From contig DJVG01000010.1 of assembly GCA_002441095.1 (NCBI GenBank), positions 2,414-50,492 on the forward strand: a stretch of 48,079 nt of DNA, written 5' to 3'. The position numbers and the translations under genes were made by a program. This DNA is from Elusimicrobia bacterium UBA6262 (GTDB lineage Bacteria > CAYTYR01 > UBA6262). Every line of letters starts with the position of its first letter. Positions within the stretch are counted from its first letter, which is position 1. Shown here piece after piece: positions 33,761-41,972 of this stretch. Under the pieces are notes generated by a model. The model was not told the origin of the DNA and ran no database searches. It worked only from the letters and a program-made list of their open reading frames with translations.

Positions 33761-34764
33761 AAAGACACCACCTTTTTAATAGCTTCTTCTACCATGGAGA
33801 CAGTTGATCTTTCCATACAACACATGCTTTCACATTCCTGTTTGTTGCATTCCAGGCAGGGGACATCTGCTTTAACCACAATATTGTTCGGGCCTTGTTC
33901 GCTCCAGTTGATACTCTGGGTCGGGCCAAAAACTGTTACGGTAGGCACTTTTAGTCCCTGGGCTATATGCATCGGTCCGTTGTCATTACCGATAAACAGT
34001 TTCAAGGCATCGGTCAGGGCGATTGATTCAGCAATGCTCAGGGCCGGAGATTTGAGCGGTCTTTTTTTCATTAAACCGATAACATCATCAATGTATGTTT
34101 CTTCTCCCGGACCCCACAGGAAAATCACTTTAGCTTTGTATTTCTGCATCAGGCAGTCGGCAACCTCGGCAAAACCCTGTTTTAACCATCTCCGCGCCTG
34201 GCGCCGGCTAGTCGGGCTGATCCCGACCAGCATATCCGAAGCTGATATCTTTTCCTTGGTCAGAAATTCTTGGATACGTGCTTTAGCCTGATCACTGATT
34301 ACCAGGTCCAGGCTGACATTGTTGTTTTCTATGCCCAATGGTTTTAGTAAATCTAATTTATAAGCAGGGACATACTTAGGCACAGGATCTGGCCTGACTT
34401 TTATAGAATAAACAAGATCACGTCCCAGACGCTCGAATCCAAGGCGGTGTTTTGCGCCGCTTAAGCCAGTGATCCAGGCAGTCCTGGGGTTTCCCAAATA
34501 GTCCAGGAGCAGGTCATATTTCTCCGCCCTGATCCTGCGTATCCACTGCAAATGATCTTTTTTGTCATAGACCAACAGGTGATTGATGTACGGATTACCA
34601 GCCAATATTTCCGCACCGGGCTTTTCTACCAGAAAATCGATCTGCGCTTCACTGAACTTGCGGCGCAAAGCCCGCACTACCGGGGTAGTCAGCAGGACAT
34701 CACCGATCCGCCGCAGTTGGATCACCAGTATTTTTGCGTTTGGTCTTAATTCGATTGTTTGCAT
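33757..34764 (-). CDS. Family 9 glycosyltransferase (heptosyltransferase type), second copy
   Basis: 335 residues. KILVIQLRRIGDVLLTTPVVRALRRKF and VGISPTSRRQARRW place it in GT9; FIGNDNGPMHIAQGLKVPTVTVFGPT is the donor-site signature. It resembles WaaC/WaaF more in the N-terminus than the 30653 copy. A cysteine group (CLECNKQECESMCC) lies near the C-terminus. AAGG stands 6 nt before the ATG. Together the two GT9 enzymes could add successive heptoses to the inner core. Confidence 0.92.
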   Translation of the reverse strand: MQTIELRPNAKILVIQLRRIGDVLLTTPVVRALRRKFSEAQIDFLVEKPGAEILAGNPYINHLLVYDKKDHLQWIRRIRAEKYDLLLDYLGNPRTAWITGLSGAKHRLGFERLGRDLVYSIKVRPDPVPKYVPAYKLDLLKPLGIENNNVSLDLVISDQAKARIQEFLTKEKISASDMLVGISPTSRRQARRWLKQGFAEVADCLMQKYKAKVIFLWGPGEETYIDDVIGLMKKRPLKSPALSIAESIALTDALKLFIGNDNGPMHIAQGLKVPTVTVFGPTQSINWSEQGPNNIVVKADVPCLECNKQECESMCCMERSTVSMVEEAIKKVVSL

Positions 34765-34780
34765 TTTTACCTTCGGTACT

Positions 34781-34863
34781 AGTTATAAGTGTAAAGTTAT
34801 AAGTTATAAGTTAAGGTTTTTTACCATAATTTAACACTTAACACTTTTAACTTAAAACTTCTT
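34781..34863. repeat. Inverted word array, 7-nt period (AGTTATA / AACACTT)
   Basis: Five tandem 7-mers of AGTTATA type (34781-34815), an AT-rich spacer, then four 7-mers of AACACTT type up to 34863. One of the two clearest cases: the period is exact in both arms and the arms are reverse complements. It lies between the deacetylase stop and the GT9 start. Confidence 0.85.
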
Positions 34864-34864
34864 T

Positions 34865-35683
34865 TTATAATCGGTTTTTGCCTCTCGTAATTTGGAGATA
34901 AAAGTCGAACATATTCTCATCACCTCTGACGGTGATGCGTTTGAGAGCGAAAAGATCTTCCTGGCCGCGCATGTTGATGGCTTGTTTTATCCCGACTGCC
35001 AGCTTATACCCTGCTGGTTTGACTAATTGCCTGACTGCCGGATTATATGCGCCGGCACCATAGGGGTAAGCAAAAATATCCACTGGCTTACCCAATACCT
35101 GTTCCAGCACAGGCTTGCTTTTAGCAATCTGTATATTAGCTGCCTCAATGTTCAATTCATTAAGATTGAGATGGCTTAAAGTATGAGAACCAAATTCTAT
35201 CCCGGCTTCCTGCATTTCCTTGATCTGTTCCAGGGATAACATTTTCTGCTGCGGCTCGGTAGCCGGATCATGCCATTTATTAACAATGCCGACCGTATCA
35301 GTCACCAGAAAACACATAGCTTTAAACCCGTATTTTTTCAACACCGGAAATGCCGCGGTATAATTATCCTGGTAGCCGTCATCAAAGGTGATAATAGCAG
35401 CCTTAGCCGGGACCTTTTTCTCCTGCAGCATCTGGTAGTACTCAGCGAACGTGATGACGGGAATAGCTTTTTCTTGCAGATAGCGCATCTGCCGGTCAAA
35501 TTTTTCCGGACTGACCCATAAATTCTTCAATTTTGAATTCTGCGGCGGCAAACCGATCTTGTGATACATTAAAATAGCTACACCTTTTTTGGGCAAACGC
35601 CACCAATTCCAGCGGGCGCTGAATCCCAACGTGAACAGTCCAGCGATAATGAGTAATATTTTCAAGGTTCTCCTCCGTCGCAT
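34865..35683 (-). CDS. Polysaccharide deacetylase, NodB family, membrane-anchored
   Basis: 272 residues with an N-terminal signal anchor (RTLKILLIIAGLFTLGFSA). NodB motifs: the metal/catalytic aspartates at about 101-102 in IITFDDGYQDNY and the two histidines in FGSHTLSHLNL. ILMYHKIG early on is typical of the PgaB-like group that removes N-acetyl groups from surface polysaccharides. The active site would face the periplasm. AAGG stands 4 nt before the ATG. Confidence 0.9.
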   Translation of the reverse strand: MRRRRTLKILLIIAGLFTLGFSARWNWWRLPKKGVAILMYHKIGLPPQNSKLKNLWVSPEKFDRQMRYLQEKAIPVITFAEYYQMLQEKKVPAKAAIITFDDGYQDNYTAAFPVLKKYGFKAMCFLVTDTVGIVNKWHDPATEPQQKMLSLEQIKEMQEAGIEFGSHTLSHLNLNELNIEAANIQIAKSKPVLEQVLGKPVDIFAYPYGAGAYNPAVRQLVKPAGYKLAVGIKQAINMRGQEDLFALKRITVRGDENMFDFYLQITRGKNRL

Positions 35684-35691
35684 AAAACCTT

Positions 35692-35713
35692 CTGGCGTAT
35701 AGTTTAACGCTAT
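35692..35713. repeat. Short inverted word element (GCGTATA family)
   Basis: A small GCGTATA ... AACGCTA element in the gap between the nuclease stop and the deacetylase start; the words match those at 9771 and 25831. Confidence 0.55.
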
Positions 35714-35715
35714 TT

Positions 35716-36912
35716 TTAGTCTTCTTCGTACTCATCCAGCTGGGACAAGTAAACGCTGACTGTATCTTCCTCTGTGGCAAATTCCCGGACCTTATCTATC
35801 AGGCTTTTATCCCAGGTATTTTGTTTGCAGATCTTCGACAATGTTACGGCATTAAGATCTGATACTTCCAGCCATTTACCTTCATCTTTCAATAGTGAAT
35901 CTATGGCCGCGCGCTCCAATGTTTCCTTGCCCGGGAATTTCAGCCGGGAAGTGATCTTCACTTTCACTTTATGATCATTGCCTTTAATGATCTCTATGTT
36001 CTCTTTGCAGGCATATTGGATGATCTGTTCCTTGACTATATTTATCTTTTCATCAATTTTTTCTTTTTCTCCGGCCAATTGGGCGTACTTATTGGTGAGG
36101 CTTACTCCCTTGTCTTTGAAATAGCCATTCTCACCCAGGTTTTCCACAATATAAAAATGCTTCCGCTTTGGGCACAGGTCAGGATATTCGCACCAATTGC
36201 ACAAGCCGCTTTCGATAGCCGGGAATTCCTTAGCTGTTTCGATCTTGTCGATCAGGGTAATCGTATCCATTTTTAGCTTTTCCAGGTCAGCAGGTTCACG
36301 TTTGGAGATCAGGTCCAGGTCAAAGGCCAGGTAATGCCAGATCAACCGCACTTCTTTGGCATCCGGCCACTTTTCCTGGATCGCTATCTGGTAAAAGGCC
36401 AGCTGGCGGTCCGTATCCAGGTGTTTCTGGGACGGGAGAGAAGCGCCGGTTTTGTAATCGTGAGCTTCATAGATCCCGTTAGTATGAGCTACCCGGTCGA
36501 TATACCCGGTGATCTTGTATTTACCTGCCTGATCCAAGTCAAAATTAACCTTCATTTCTGTGCCGATGGTAATAGACTGGTCAAAAGGCTGGTAACGTTT
36601 ATAATAATTCTCTATACCTTTACGGCCAAACTGGTAATAATGCTCCTTGTTGTACTTTTTCCTGACAATAGTGATATTATCGTTCCAGTTCTCTTTCCAT
36701 AACAGGTCATAATAATTCAGGAGGTCGCCCAGTGTATTGGTCCTGGTCAGCAGGGCCTCTTCATAAAGCTTCTGTAATACTTCATGAACCCGCTTGCCGA
36801 CAAAAGCTTCAATACTTTCAGCTTCCTCACGTTTTATATGGTCTAAATAACGCAGCTTGAATTTGAGCGGGCAATTTTCATATGCTTGTAACCGTGAATG
36901 GGAATAGATCAT
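35716..36912 (-). CDS. PD-(D/E)XK nuclease-family protein with Fe-S-type cysteines (RecB/AddB/Cas4-like)
   Basis: 398 residues. The opening SHSRLQAYENCPLKFKLRYL has the first cluster cysteine (Cys14). Nuclease motifs follow: His43, then Glu119, Asp139 in TGYIDRV, Asp152 and Lys154 in HDYKTG. Three further cysteines, Cys238, Cys241 and Cys247, stand in CNWCEYPDLCPKR, giving the Cys-X(n)-Cys-X2-Cys-X5-Cys pattern of 4Fe-4S nucleases. There is no helicase domain. The C-terminal part from about 270 is predicted helical and not assigned. No CRISPR array or recombination partners are adjacent; the surrounding genes are for LPS. Confidence 0.85.
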   Translation of the reverse strand: MIYSHSRLQAYENCPLKFKLRYLDHIKREEAESIEAFVGKRVHEVLQKLYEEALLTRTNTLGDLLNYYDLLWKENWNDNITIVRKKYNKEHYYQFGRKGIENYYKRYQPFDQSITIGTEMKVNFDLDQAGKYKITGYIDRVAHTNGIYEAHDYKTGASLPSQKHLDTDRQLAFYQIAIQEKWPDAKEVRLIWHYLAFDLDLISKREPADLEKLKMDTITLIDKIETAKEFPAIESGLCNWCEYPDLCPKRKHFYIVENLGENGYFKDKGVSLTNKYAQLAGEKEKIDEKINIVKEQIIQYACKENIEIIKGNDHKVKVKITSRLKFPGKETLERAAIDSLLKDEGKWLEVSDLNAVTLSKICKQNTWDKSLIDKVREFATEEDTVSVYLSQLDEYEED

Positions 36913-36941
36913 TTTTGGATAATTCTCCTGAGGATACTTTA

Positions 36942-37688
36942 TTAATACCGGGATATTTTTAAAAGCTTCTTGTATTTGACCAGCACATAGAGCGATGAAT
37001 ACCAGGCGTATTTGAGGCCGGCAACACCATCAAGGAATGCGCCATAGAGAATTATCCGGCGGAAGAGCTCCCAGGGAAAACCCAGGAACTTGTACCAGTG
37101 CGCCTTCTTCCCTGCTTTATGCATCTCTTGCGCCGCCAAAGTGGTATATTCTTCAAATTTCTGGAAATATTCTGTCTCATCCTGATAGCTGTGGTGGATA
37201 ACTGGATTTTTCAAGAGTCCTATCGCTCCTTCTACTGCCAGTGTCTCATGGATCGCGGTCTTGTCATATTTACCTTTCTTCCTGCGGAAAAGGCGGAGAT
37301 GCTTTTCGCTGCCGCATCCGCCAAAGCGCATCCTCTGCCCCAGGAAAAAGAATTCAAACGGGATCTCATAGCCATCAATGGTTAAAGGCCCGCGGTTTAT
37401 TTCGTAGAGTATTTCAGTAGCCAGTTTCGGGGATACCTGCTCATCAGCATCGATATTCAAAGCCCATTCAGTCCTCAGGTGCTCCAAGGCAAATTGTTTT
37501 TGTTTCCCATAACCGCGCCAATGGCTGGGGACAATTTTACAATGATATTCCCGGGCTATTTCCACGGTTTTATCCGTGGAATTATCATCTACCAGCACAA
37601 TTTCATCTGCCCACTTTACGCTTTCCAGGCATTCGCGGATGTTGTGCTCTTCATTTTTAGTGATAAGGTATACGCCAATAGTTTGCAT
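36942..37688 (-). CDS. Family 2 glycosyltransferase, WaaE/KdtX type
   Basis: 248 residues. The GT-A opening GVYLITKNEEHNIRECLESVKWADEIVLVDDNSTDKT and the LNIDADEQVSP donor motif are those of the WaaE/KdtX group, which adds a core glucose in enterobacteria. A C-terminal region (RRIILYGAFLDGVAGLKYAWYSSLYVLVKY) is amphipathic or hydrophobic and likely associates with the membrane. The exact sugar cannot be read. Confidence 0.88.
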   Translation of the reverse strand: MQTIGVYLITKNEEHNIRECLESVKWADEIVLVDDNSTDKTVEIAREYHCKIVPSHWRGYGKQKQFALEHLRTEWALNIDADEQVSPKLATEILYEINRGPLTIDGYEIPFEFFFLGQRMRFGGCGSEKHLRLFRRKKGKYDKTAIHETLAVEGAIGLLKNPVIHHSYQDETEYFQKFEEYTTLAAQEMHKAGKKAHWYKFLGFPWELFRRIILYGAFLDGVAGLKYAWYSSLYVLVKYKKLLKISRY

Positions 37689-37699
37689 AATAATCCAAA

Positions 37700-38371
37700 T
37701 TATTTTTCAAATCTGATATCATCCAGATAAAAAGCACAGCCGTTTTTATTGTCCTTAGCCTTGGCTTTCCAGCAAAATCCGCCGGTAACATATGCCAGAT
37801 CCTTTTTTGCCAGGTCTATTTCATATTCCATCCAATCCTTAGTTAAAATGACTGGACCAAGCTGAGCTGATAGGGAATCCGGTATAGAGTTCGGATCCTG
37901 ACCCTTTATGCCACCGACTTTAAATACATCGATATTTTCACCGCCGTTTTCCCCGCGCGCCCAGAATTTCAATTTTTTCGCTCCCTTTAGATTATAAGCT
38001 ACTTCTTTGGCAGCCTTATCATGATCTTTAAACCAATACAGCCCGGCCCAACCCAGATTGGCGCTGCCTTTGGCGCTATAGATGATCTTGACACAGGAAA
38101 CTCCGGTATGCGGCCTTTCTTTCCAGTTCTCATTTACCCGCAGATCGCCAATATCGCCCATCCACCCGCGAATGGCAAATCTGTTGACTGGAGCCGCTTT
38201 ATCCTGGTATACCCAAAACTTACCTGCACTAAAATCAGCCCGGATGCTGACTTTCTTCTCTATGTTCTTTTCCTTTTCCCCTTTTTTATCCTGCCCCTTA
38301 CTTGGTATTGCCGAATACAAGATCGTCTGAAATAATAACAATACCAGTGCTGCTAAGATCAATTTGCGCAT
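37700..38371 (-). CDS. Exported protein with beta-sandwich (CBM-like) body, function unknown
   Basis: 223 residues with a clear signal peptide (KLILAALVLLLFQTILYSA). The mature part has the pattern of a galactose-binding/CBM11-like domain: GVSCVKIIYSAKGSANLGWAG, KKLKFWARGENGGENIDVF, DWMEYEIDLAKKDL and a final FYLDDIRFEK strand. Such domains bind glycans or are attached to glycoside hydrolases, but no catalytic part is present. It is placed between a GT4 and a GT2, with only a few bases on either side. I do not assign a function. Confidence 0.6.
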   Translation of the reverse strand: MRKLILAALVLLLFQTILYSAIPSKGQDKKGEKEKNIEKKVSIRADFSAGKFWVYQDKAAPVNRFAIRGWMGDIGDLRVNENWKERPHTGVSCVKIIYSAKGSANLGWAGLYWFKDHDKAAKEVAYNLKGAKKLKFWARGENGGENIDVFKVGGIKGQDPNSIPDSLSAQLGPVILTKDWMEYEIDLAKKDLAYVTGGFCWKAKAKDNKNGCAFYLDDIRFEK

Positions 38372-38375
38372 TTTT

Positions 38376-39491
38376 CTACCTCTCTTTTTTATTTATTACC
38401 TGTTGGTATAATGCTATATTTCCTTCCACCATTTTGTCTACGCTGAAGTTCTTGACCAGCTGCCGGCTGGCACTGCCCATTTTTTCTCTCATTTTTTGGT
38501 CCCTGAGCAAGGCTATAATCCCCCTGGCTAGCGATTCACTATCACGAGGCGGGACTAAAATGCCATTGATATTGTTCTCAACAATTTCTGGAATGCCTCC
38601 CGTGCGAGTAGCTACTATGGGCAACCCGGCAGACATAGCTTCCAGAGTGGAAGAACCTAATCCCTCCAGATATGAAGAAACCGCAAATATATTCACAATG
38701 GTTAATATTTGCGGTATGTCTGGCCGGAAGCCGGTAAATTTTACTCTTTCCCGTATCTTCAAATCCGCTGCCAGTTGCTTTAGTTCCTTTTCCAGCGCGC
38801 CAGCGCCAACTACCAGGAATTGCGCCTCAGGTATCTGCTCCAAGACAATTTTTGCAGCTTGCAACAGGTTTTTCTGGTCCTTATGGGGCGCTAAAGCAGC
38901 AATATTGCCAATGACTGGTTTGGACGGATCCAGCCCGAATTCATGATAGAGGTGCTCAGCTTTATCCCGGCAAAGGAAACGGTTGACTTCAATACCGTCA
39001 TGGACCACGGTGATCGAAGACGGATCAATGCCATCAGATTCCAAGACTTTTTTAACACCTTCACTGACCGCGATAAACTTATCTACGCCATGTTTATATT
39101 TAAAATTACTGATTATATTATTTCCGACTCGAAAGTCCACCCGGCGCGTCACTACTACTTTGCAGTTATCCAGTCCCATAGTAGCCAGGAGACCGATAGT
39201 ATGAGCGTGGCTGTCATGGCAATGCAGAATGTTCACCTTAAGATTCCTGATCATCTGCCGCAGGCGTCTCACTGCCAGGATATCCCATTCCGCGAATATA
39301 TGCAGGGGAAAAACAGAAATACCCCGGGAAAGAGCTTCTTTGAATAAAACACTGCCGGGAGGACAGGCTAAAAAACTGATGATATTACGCTGGTGCGAAC
39401 CCTGTACCAGAGATAACACTTGCTGTTGGCCGCCGCGCCAGGATAGTGCGCTATCCAGGTGCATGATGATATTCGCTCGCTCCGGTATCAT
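38376..39491 (-). CDS. Family 4 glycosyltransferase
   Basis: 371 residues, GT-B fold. The N-terminal domain begins IIMHLDSALSWRGGQQQV; the C-terminal Rossmann domain holds VIGNIAALAPHKDQKNLL and the retaining-enzyme motif around EGLGSSTLEAMSAGLPIVATRTGGIPEIV. It probably transfers a hexose or aminosugar to the core or O-chain. GAGGAG precedes the ATG by about 4 nt. Confidence 0.93.
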   Translation of the reverse strand: MIPERANIIMHLDSALSWRGGQQQVLSLVQGSHQRNIISFLACPPGSVLFKEALSRGISVFPLHIFAEWDILAVRRLRQMIRNLKVNILHCHDSHAHTIGLLATMGLDNCKVVVTRRVDFRVGNNIISNFKYKHGVDKFIAVSEGVKKVLESDGIDPSSITVVHDGIEVNRFLCRDKAEHLYHEFGLDPSKPVIGNIAALAPHKDQKNLLQAAKIVLEQIPEAQFLVVGAGALEKELKQLAADLKIRERVKFTGFRPDIPQILTIVNIFAVSSYLEGLGSSTLEAMSAGLPIVATRTGGIPEIVENNINGILVPPRDSESLARGIIALLRDQKMREKMGSASRQLVKNFSVDKMVEGNIALYQQVINKKER

Positions 39492-39501
39492 AGTCTCCTC
39501 T

Positions 39502-40347
39502 TTAGATTCCGGCGTGCTTCATTATTTTCAGGGCGATCTGATGGGAAGCTTTTAACACTTCTTCCGGTTTGCGCTTGACTGCTTCCCCTAATACTTCCAG
39601 GGTAAATACTCCCCCGTAATTTATGTCTTTCAGCTTCTTGGCAATTTTACCAAAATCAAGTATGCCTTCGCCAGGGATGAGATGGTCATCCATCTTGCCG
39701 TGGTTATCGCTGATATGCACCGCGATAATACGGCTGGTAAAAGTCTTCAGCAGCTTATCCAGTTCCTTACAGAGGGAAGCGTGGGAAACATCAATGCAGA
39801 CGCCGACCACATCCTTATCCAGGGAACTGACTATCTTTTCCAACTGCCAGGCTTCCCCGGCCACCATGCCGCCCAGCATATTTTCCAAGGCCAGCTTGAT
39901 ATTTTTCTTTTTCGCGTGCTCGCTGATGATCTTCAGACTCTGGATGCTGGTTTCGATCCGCCGGTCCTTTTCAGACCCGTCCTGTGCATTAGTCAGGATA
40001 TTACCGGGATGGGTAATGACGATCTTAGCTCCTACTTTCGCTGCCGTCTCAATGGCCTGGTTCATTTCTTCAATGGCTTTCTTACGGGCCTTGTCATCAG
40101 GCACAGAGATATCGCAGTTGGTCCCGAATGGGCCATGCATGGTCAAGCCGCGTATCTGCTGGTCCCACAGGGCATCCTGCAGTGCTTTGACCTGTTTATG
40201 GTCATGGTGATCAAAGTGGGTTGTCCCGCCCCACTCTTTACCGCCATTCCAGATCTCTACGATATCAAAGCCGGCTTTTTTTATCAACGGCAGAAGGTTC
40301 CATATCTTATGCGTATAAAACAATCCAGTCGAGATCCCAATATCCAT
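39502..40347 (-). CDS. Sugar phosphate isomerase/epimerase-like TIM-barrel protein
   Basis: 281 residues of the AP-endonuclease/xylose isomerase-like barrel family (COG1082). Metal-site residues are visible in ALENMLGG, VGVCIDVSHASLC, AVHISDNHGKMDDHLIPGEG and the C-terminal FTLEV. It is predicted to isomerise or epimerise a sugar or inositol-type substrate; the exact one is unknown. GGAG stands 5 nt before the ATG. It is the first gene of the glycan block after tldD. Confidence 0.85.
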   Translation of the reverse strand: MDIGISTGLFYTHKIWNLLPLIKKAGFDIVEIWNGGKEWGGTTHFDHHDHKQVKALQDALWDQQIRGLTMHGPFGTNCDISVPDDKARKKAIEEMNQAIETAAKVGAKIVITHPGNILTNAQDGSEKDRRIETSIQSLKIISEHAKKKNIKLALENMLGGMVAGEAWQLEKIVSSLDKDVVGVCIDVSHASLCKELDKLLKTFTSRIIAVHISDNHGKMDDHLIPGEGILDFGKIAKKLKDINYGGVFTLEVLGEAVKRKPEEVLKASHQIALKIMKHAGI

Positions 40348-40357
40348 CTTTTCTCCA

Positions 40358-40402
40358 ATTTACTTTACTATCAACTATCAACAATGAACTATCAACTAAT
40401 TT
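40358..40402. repeat. Tandem word array, 7-nt period (CTATCAA)
   Basis: Four 7-mers, three of them CTATCAA, between the isomerase start and the tldD stop. Single arm. It runs up to the tldD stop codon. Confidence 0.8.
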
Positions 40403-41822
40403 ACTCAGTGCCGCCGACGATGATCTCTGGTATACGTAAAGTCGGCTGTCCGTCTCCCACCGGTACATGCTGTCCTTCCTTGCCACAAGTTCCGATCTCA
40501 AAATCCAGATCAGTACCAACCATATCTATGGATTTCAGTACCTCCGGGCCATTACCGGTCAGGATCGCTCCGCGTACCGGCTTGCCTTGTTCCCCATTTA
40601 CTATTTCATAGGCTTCCACCACCTCAAAAACAAAGTCACCGGTGGCGGTATTGACCTGGCCACCCCCCATTTTTTTAACATACAAACCTTTAGGAGTAGA
40701 TTTTATAATACTGGCAGGGTCATGTTCTCCGGGAGTGATCATGGTATTGGTCATGCGGGGTATGGGTTTATAATGATATGATTCCCGCCGGCCGTTACCG
40801 GTAGAAACCGTATTCTCTTTGCGGGCTGTGAATTGGTCATAAAGATAATTTTTTAAAATGCCTCTTTCCACAAGAATAGTACGCTGGGCAGGAACTCCTT
40901 CGTCGTCCATAGCAAATGAACCGCGCATGTTGGGAATAGTGGCATCATCCACTACTGAGATTAAAGAAGACGCTACTTTTTGCCCGATCTTTCCTTTGTA
41001 AACCGGAGAGATCCCTTTCTGTACTGCGTCTGCTTCCAGGCTATGCCCGATAGCTTCATGGATCATAGTTCCGCCGGCCTTGCTGTCCAGGACTACCGGC
41101 ATTTTACCAGATGGAGCTTTCCTGGCATCCAGCATACGGATCGCCCGGCTGGCAGCTTGTTCGATCAGGTCATCCACGGCAACAGCGGTGAATTTCTCGA
41201 ATCCAGACAACCCTCCGAGTACTTCTCGCCCGGTCTGGATGATCTCCCCGCTTTTAGCGATGACATTCAATACCAGGACGACATAGGTCCTCTTTTCCTG
41301 GCTGAATAAGCCCAGGGAATTAGCGATGATTATTTCTTTGGAACGGTCACCATAATCAACCTGCACTTGCTGTATCTTAGGATCTTTTTTCCAGGCCGCG
41401 GCATTGACCTTATTAACGAGAGCGATCTTTTCGGTCATCTCTATGCTTTGCGGTTCTCTTAATATTTTATGTACTGTCCCTGGATTCCCCGCCGCTAACC
41501 GCCAACCGCTGACTGTTGACTGTTTCTTCCCCGCCGCCTGGCTCAAACTGCCTGCTAATACCAGTATTTCATCCAAGTCCTGGCTGTTGGTTGACGCATA
41601 GTATGTTTCTTCACCCCGGACAATGCGCAAACCCAGGCCCACATCTATGCCGCTGGCGATAGATTCGATCTTATTCTCTTCACAAGAAATGCTCTGCAGG
41701 CTGCTTTTTTCCAGATAAGCTTCGGAAAAATCAGCGCCGTTAGTGAGCAGTTTTTTGACTACTTTTTGCAGAGCATCTTGTGTATAAATAGGATTGATCA
41801 ACATATTATTAAATAATATCAC
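40401..41822 (-). CDS. tldD: TldD metalloprotease-like protein
   Basis: 473 residues. The zinc motif is HEAIGH at 255-260 followed by SLEAD; the C-terminal VEAYEIVNGEQGKPVRGAIL and GKEGQHVPVGDGQPTLRI match TldD. In E. coli TldD works with TldE (PmbA) to degrade modified peptides such as microcin B17 precursor or CcdA; no TldE is beside it. The start may be GTG at 41822 (AGG 5 nt upstream) or ATG at 41804. Residues 99-110 (KKQSTVSGWRLA) are encoded by a 7-nt-period array (41493-41527), an apparent in-frame insertion of a dispersed repeat. Confidence 0.93.
   Translation of the reverse strand: MILFNNMLINPIYTQDALQKVVKKLLTNGADFSEAYLEKSSLQSISCEENKIESIASGIDVGLGLRIVRGEETYYASTNSQDLDEILVLAGSLSQAAGKKQSTVSGWRLAAGNPGTVHKILREPQSIEMTEKIALVNKVNAAAWKKDPKIQQVQVDYGDRSKEIIIANSLGLFSQEKRTYVVLVLNVIAKSGEIIQTGREVLGGLSGFEKFTAVAVDDLIEQAASRAIRMLDARKAPSGKMPVVLDSKAGGTMIHEAIGHSLEADAVQKGISPVYKGKIGQKVASSLISVVDDATIPNMRGSFAMDDEGVPAQRTILVERGILKNYLYDQFTARKENTVSTGNGRRESYHYKPIPRMTNTMITPGEHDPASIIKSTPKGLYVKKMGGGQVNTATGDFVFEVVEAYEIVNGEQGKPVRGAILTGNGPEVLKSIDMVGTDLDFEIGTCGKEGQHVPVGDGQPTLRIPEIIVGGTE
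41493..41527. repeat. 7-nt-period word array inside the tldD coding sequence
   Basis: Five 7-mers (CGCTAAC, CGCCAAC, CGCTGAC and two TGTTGAC-type units) lie within tldD, in frame. The series closely matches the intergenic array at 21920-21950, indicating that these repeats spread, and here entered a coding region without breaking it. Confidence 0.8.
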
Positions 41823-41843
41823 AAAAACCTACTTAATAGCAAT

Positions 41844-41875
41844 AAAAAAACAGGATAACCCGATAGGCATCCTGT
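41844..41875 (-). terminator. Rho-independent terminator downstream of the AAA ATPase gene
   Basis: On the minus strand ACAGGAT and ATCCTGT form a 7-bp stem with a 12-nt loop, followed by seven T residues. It ends the ATPase transcript just before tldD. Two further hairpins precede it, at about 41905-41939 (CTTCCCC/GGGGAAG) and 41950-41968 (CGAATG/CATTCG). Confidence 0.8.
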
Positions 41876-41972
41876 GTCATGTTCCGGTCGATCTTATCCT
41901 GTGACTTCCCCAGTTTACCTGGTAAAACTAGCGGGGAAGATGGGTCGACGAATGGTGAGGGCATTCGAACCA

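Noticed and set aside
9771..34863. CRISPR array interpretation of the periodic sequences
   Set aside because: The periods are 7-9 nt with no constant repeat separated by unique spacers, and no cas genes are present.
35716..36912. Cas4 assignment of the Fe-S nuclease
   Set aside because: It is longer than Cas4 and no CRISPR array or cas gene is adjacent; only the superfamily is supported.
39682..40611. A 309-codon open frame on the plus strand
   Set aside because: It is antisense to the isomerase and tldD genes, which have clear family motifs; it shows no recognisable motif and crosses a word array.
41930..41972. A stretch resembling a tRNA or tmRNA end (GGTTCGAA-type loop) next to the AAA gene
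   Set aside because: No complementary T-arm stem or acceptor stem can be drawn around it on either strand, and part lies in the 3' end of a coding region.
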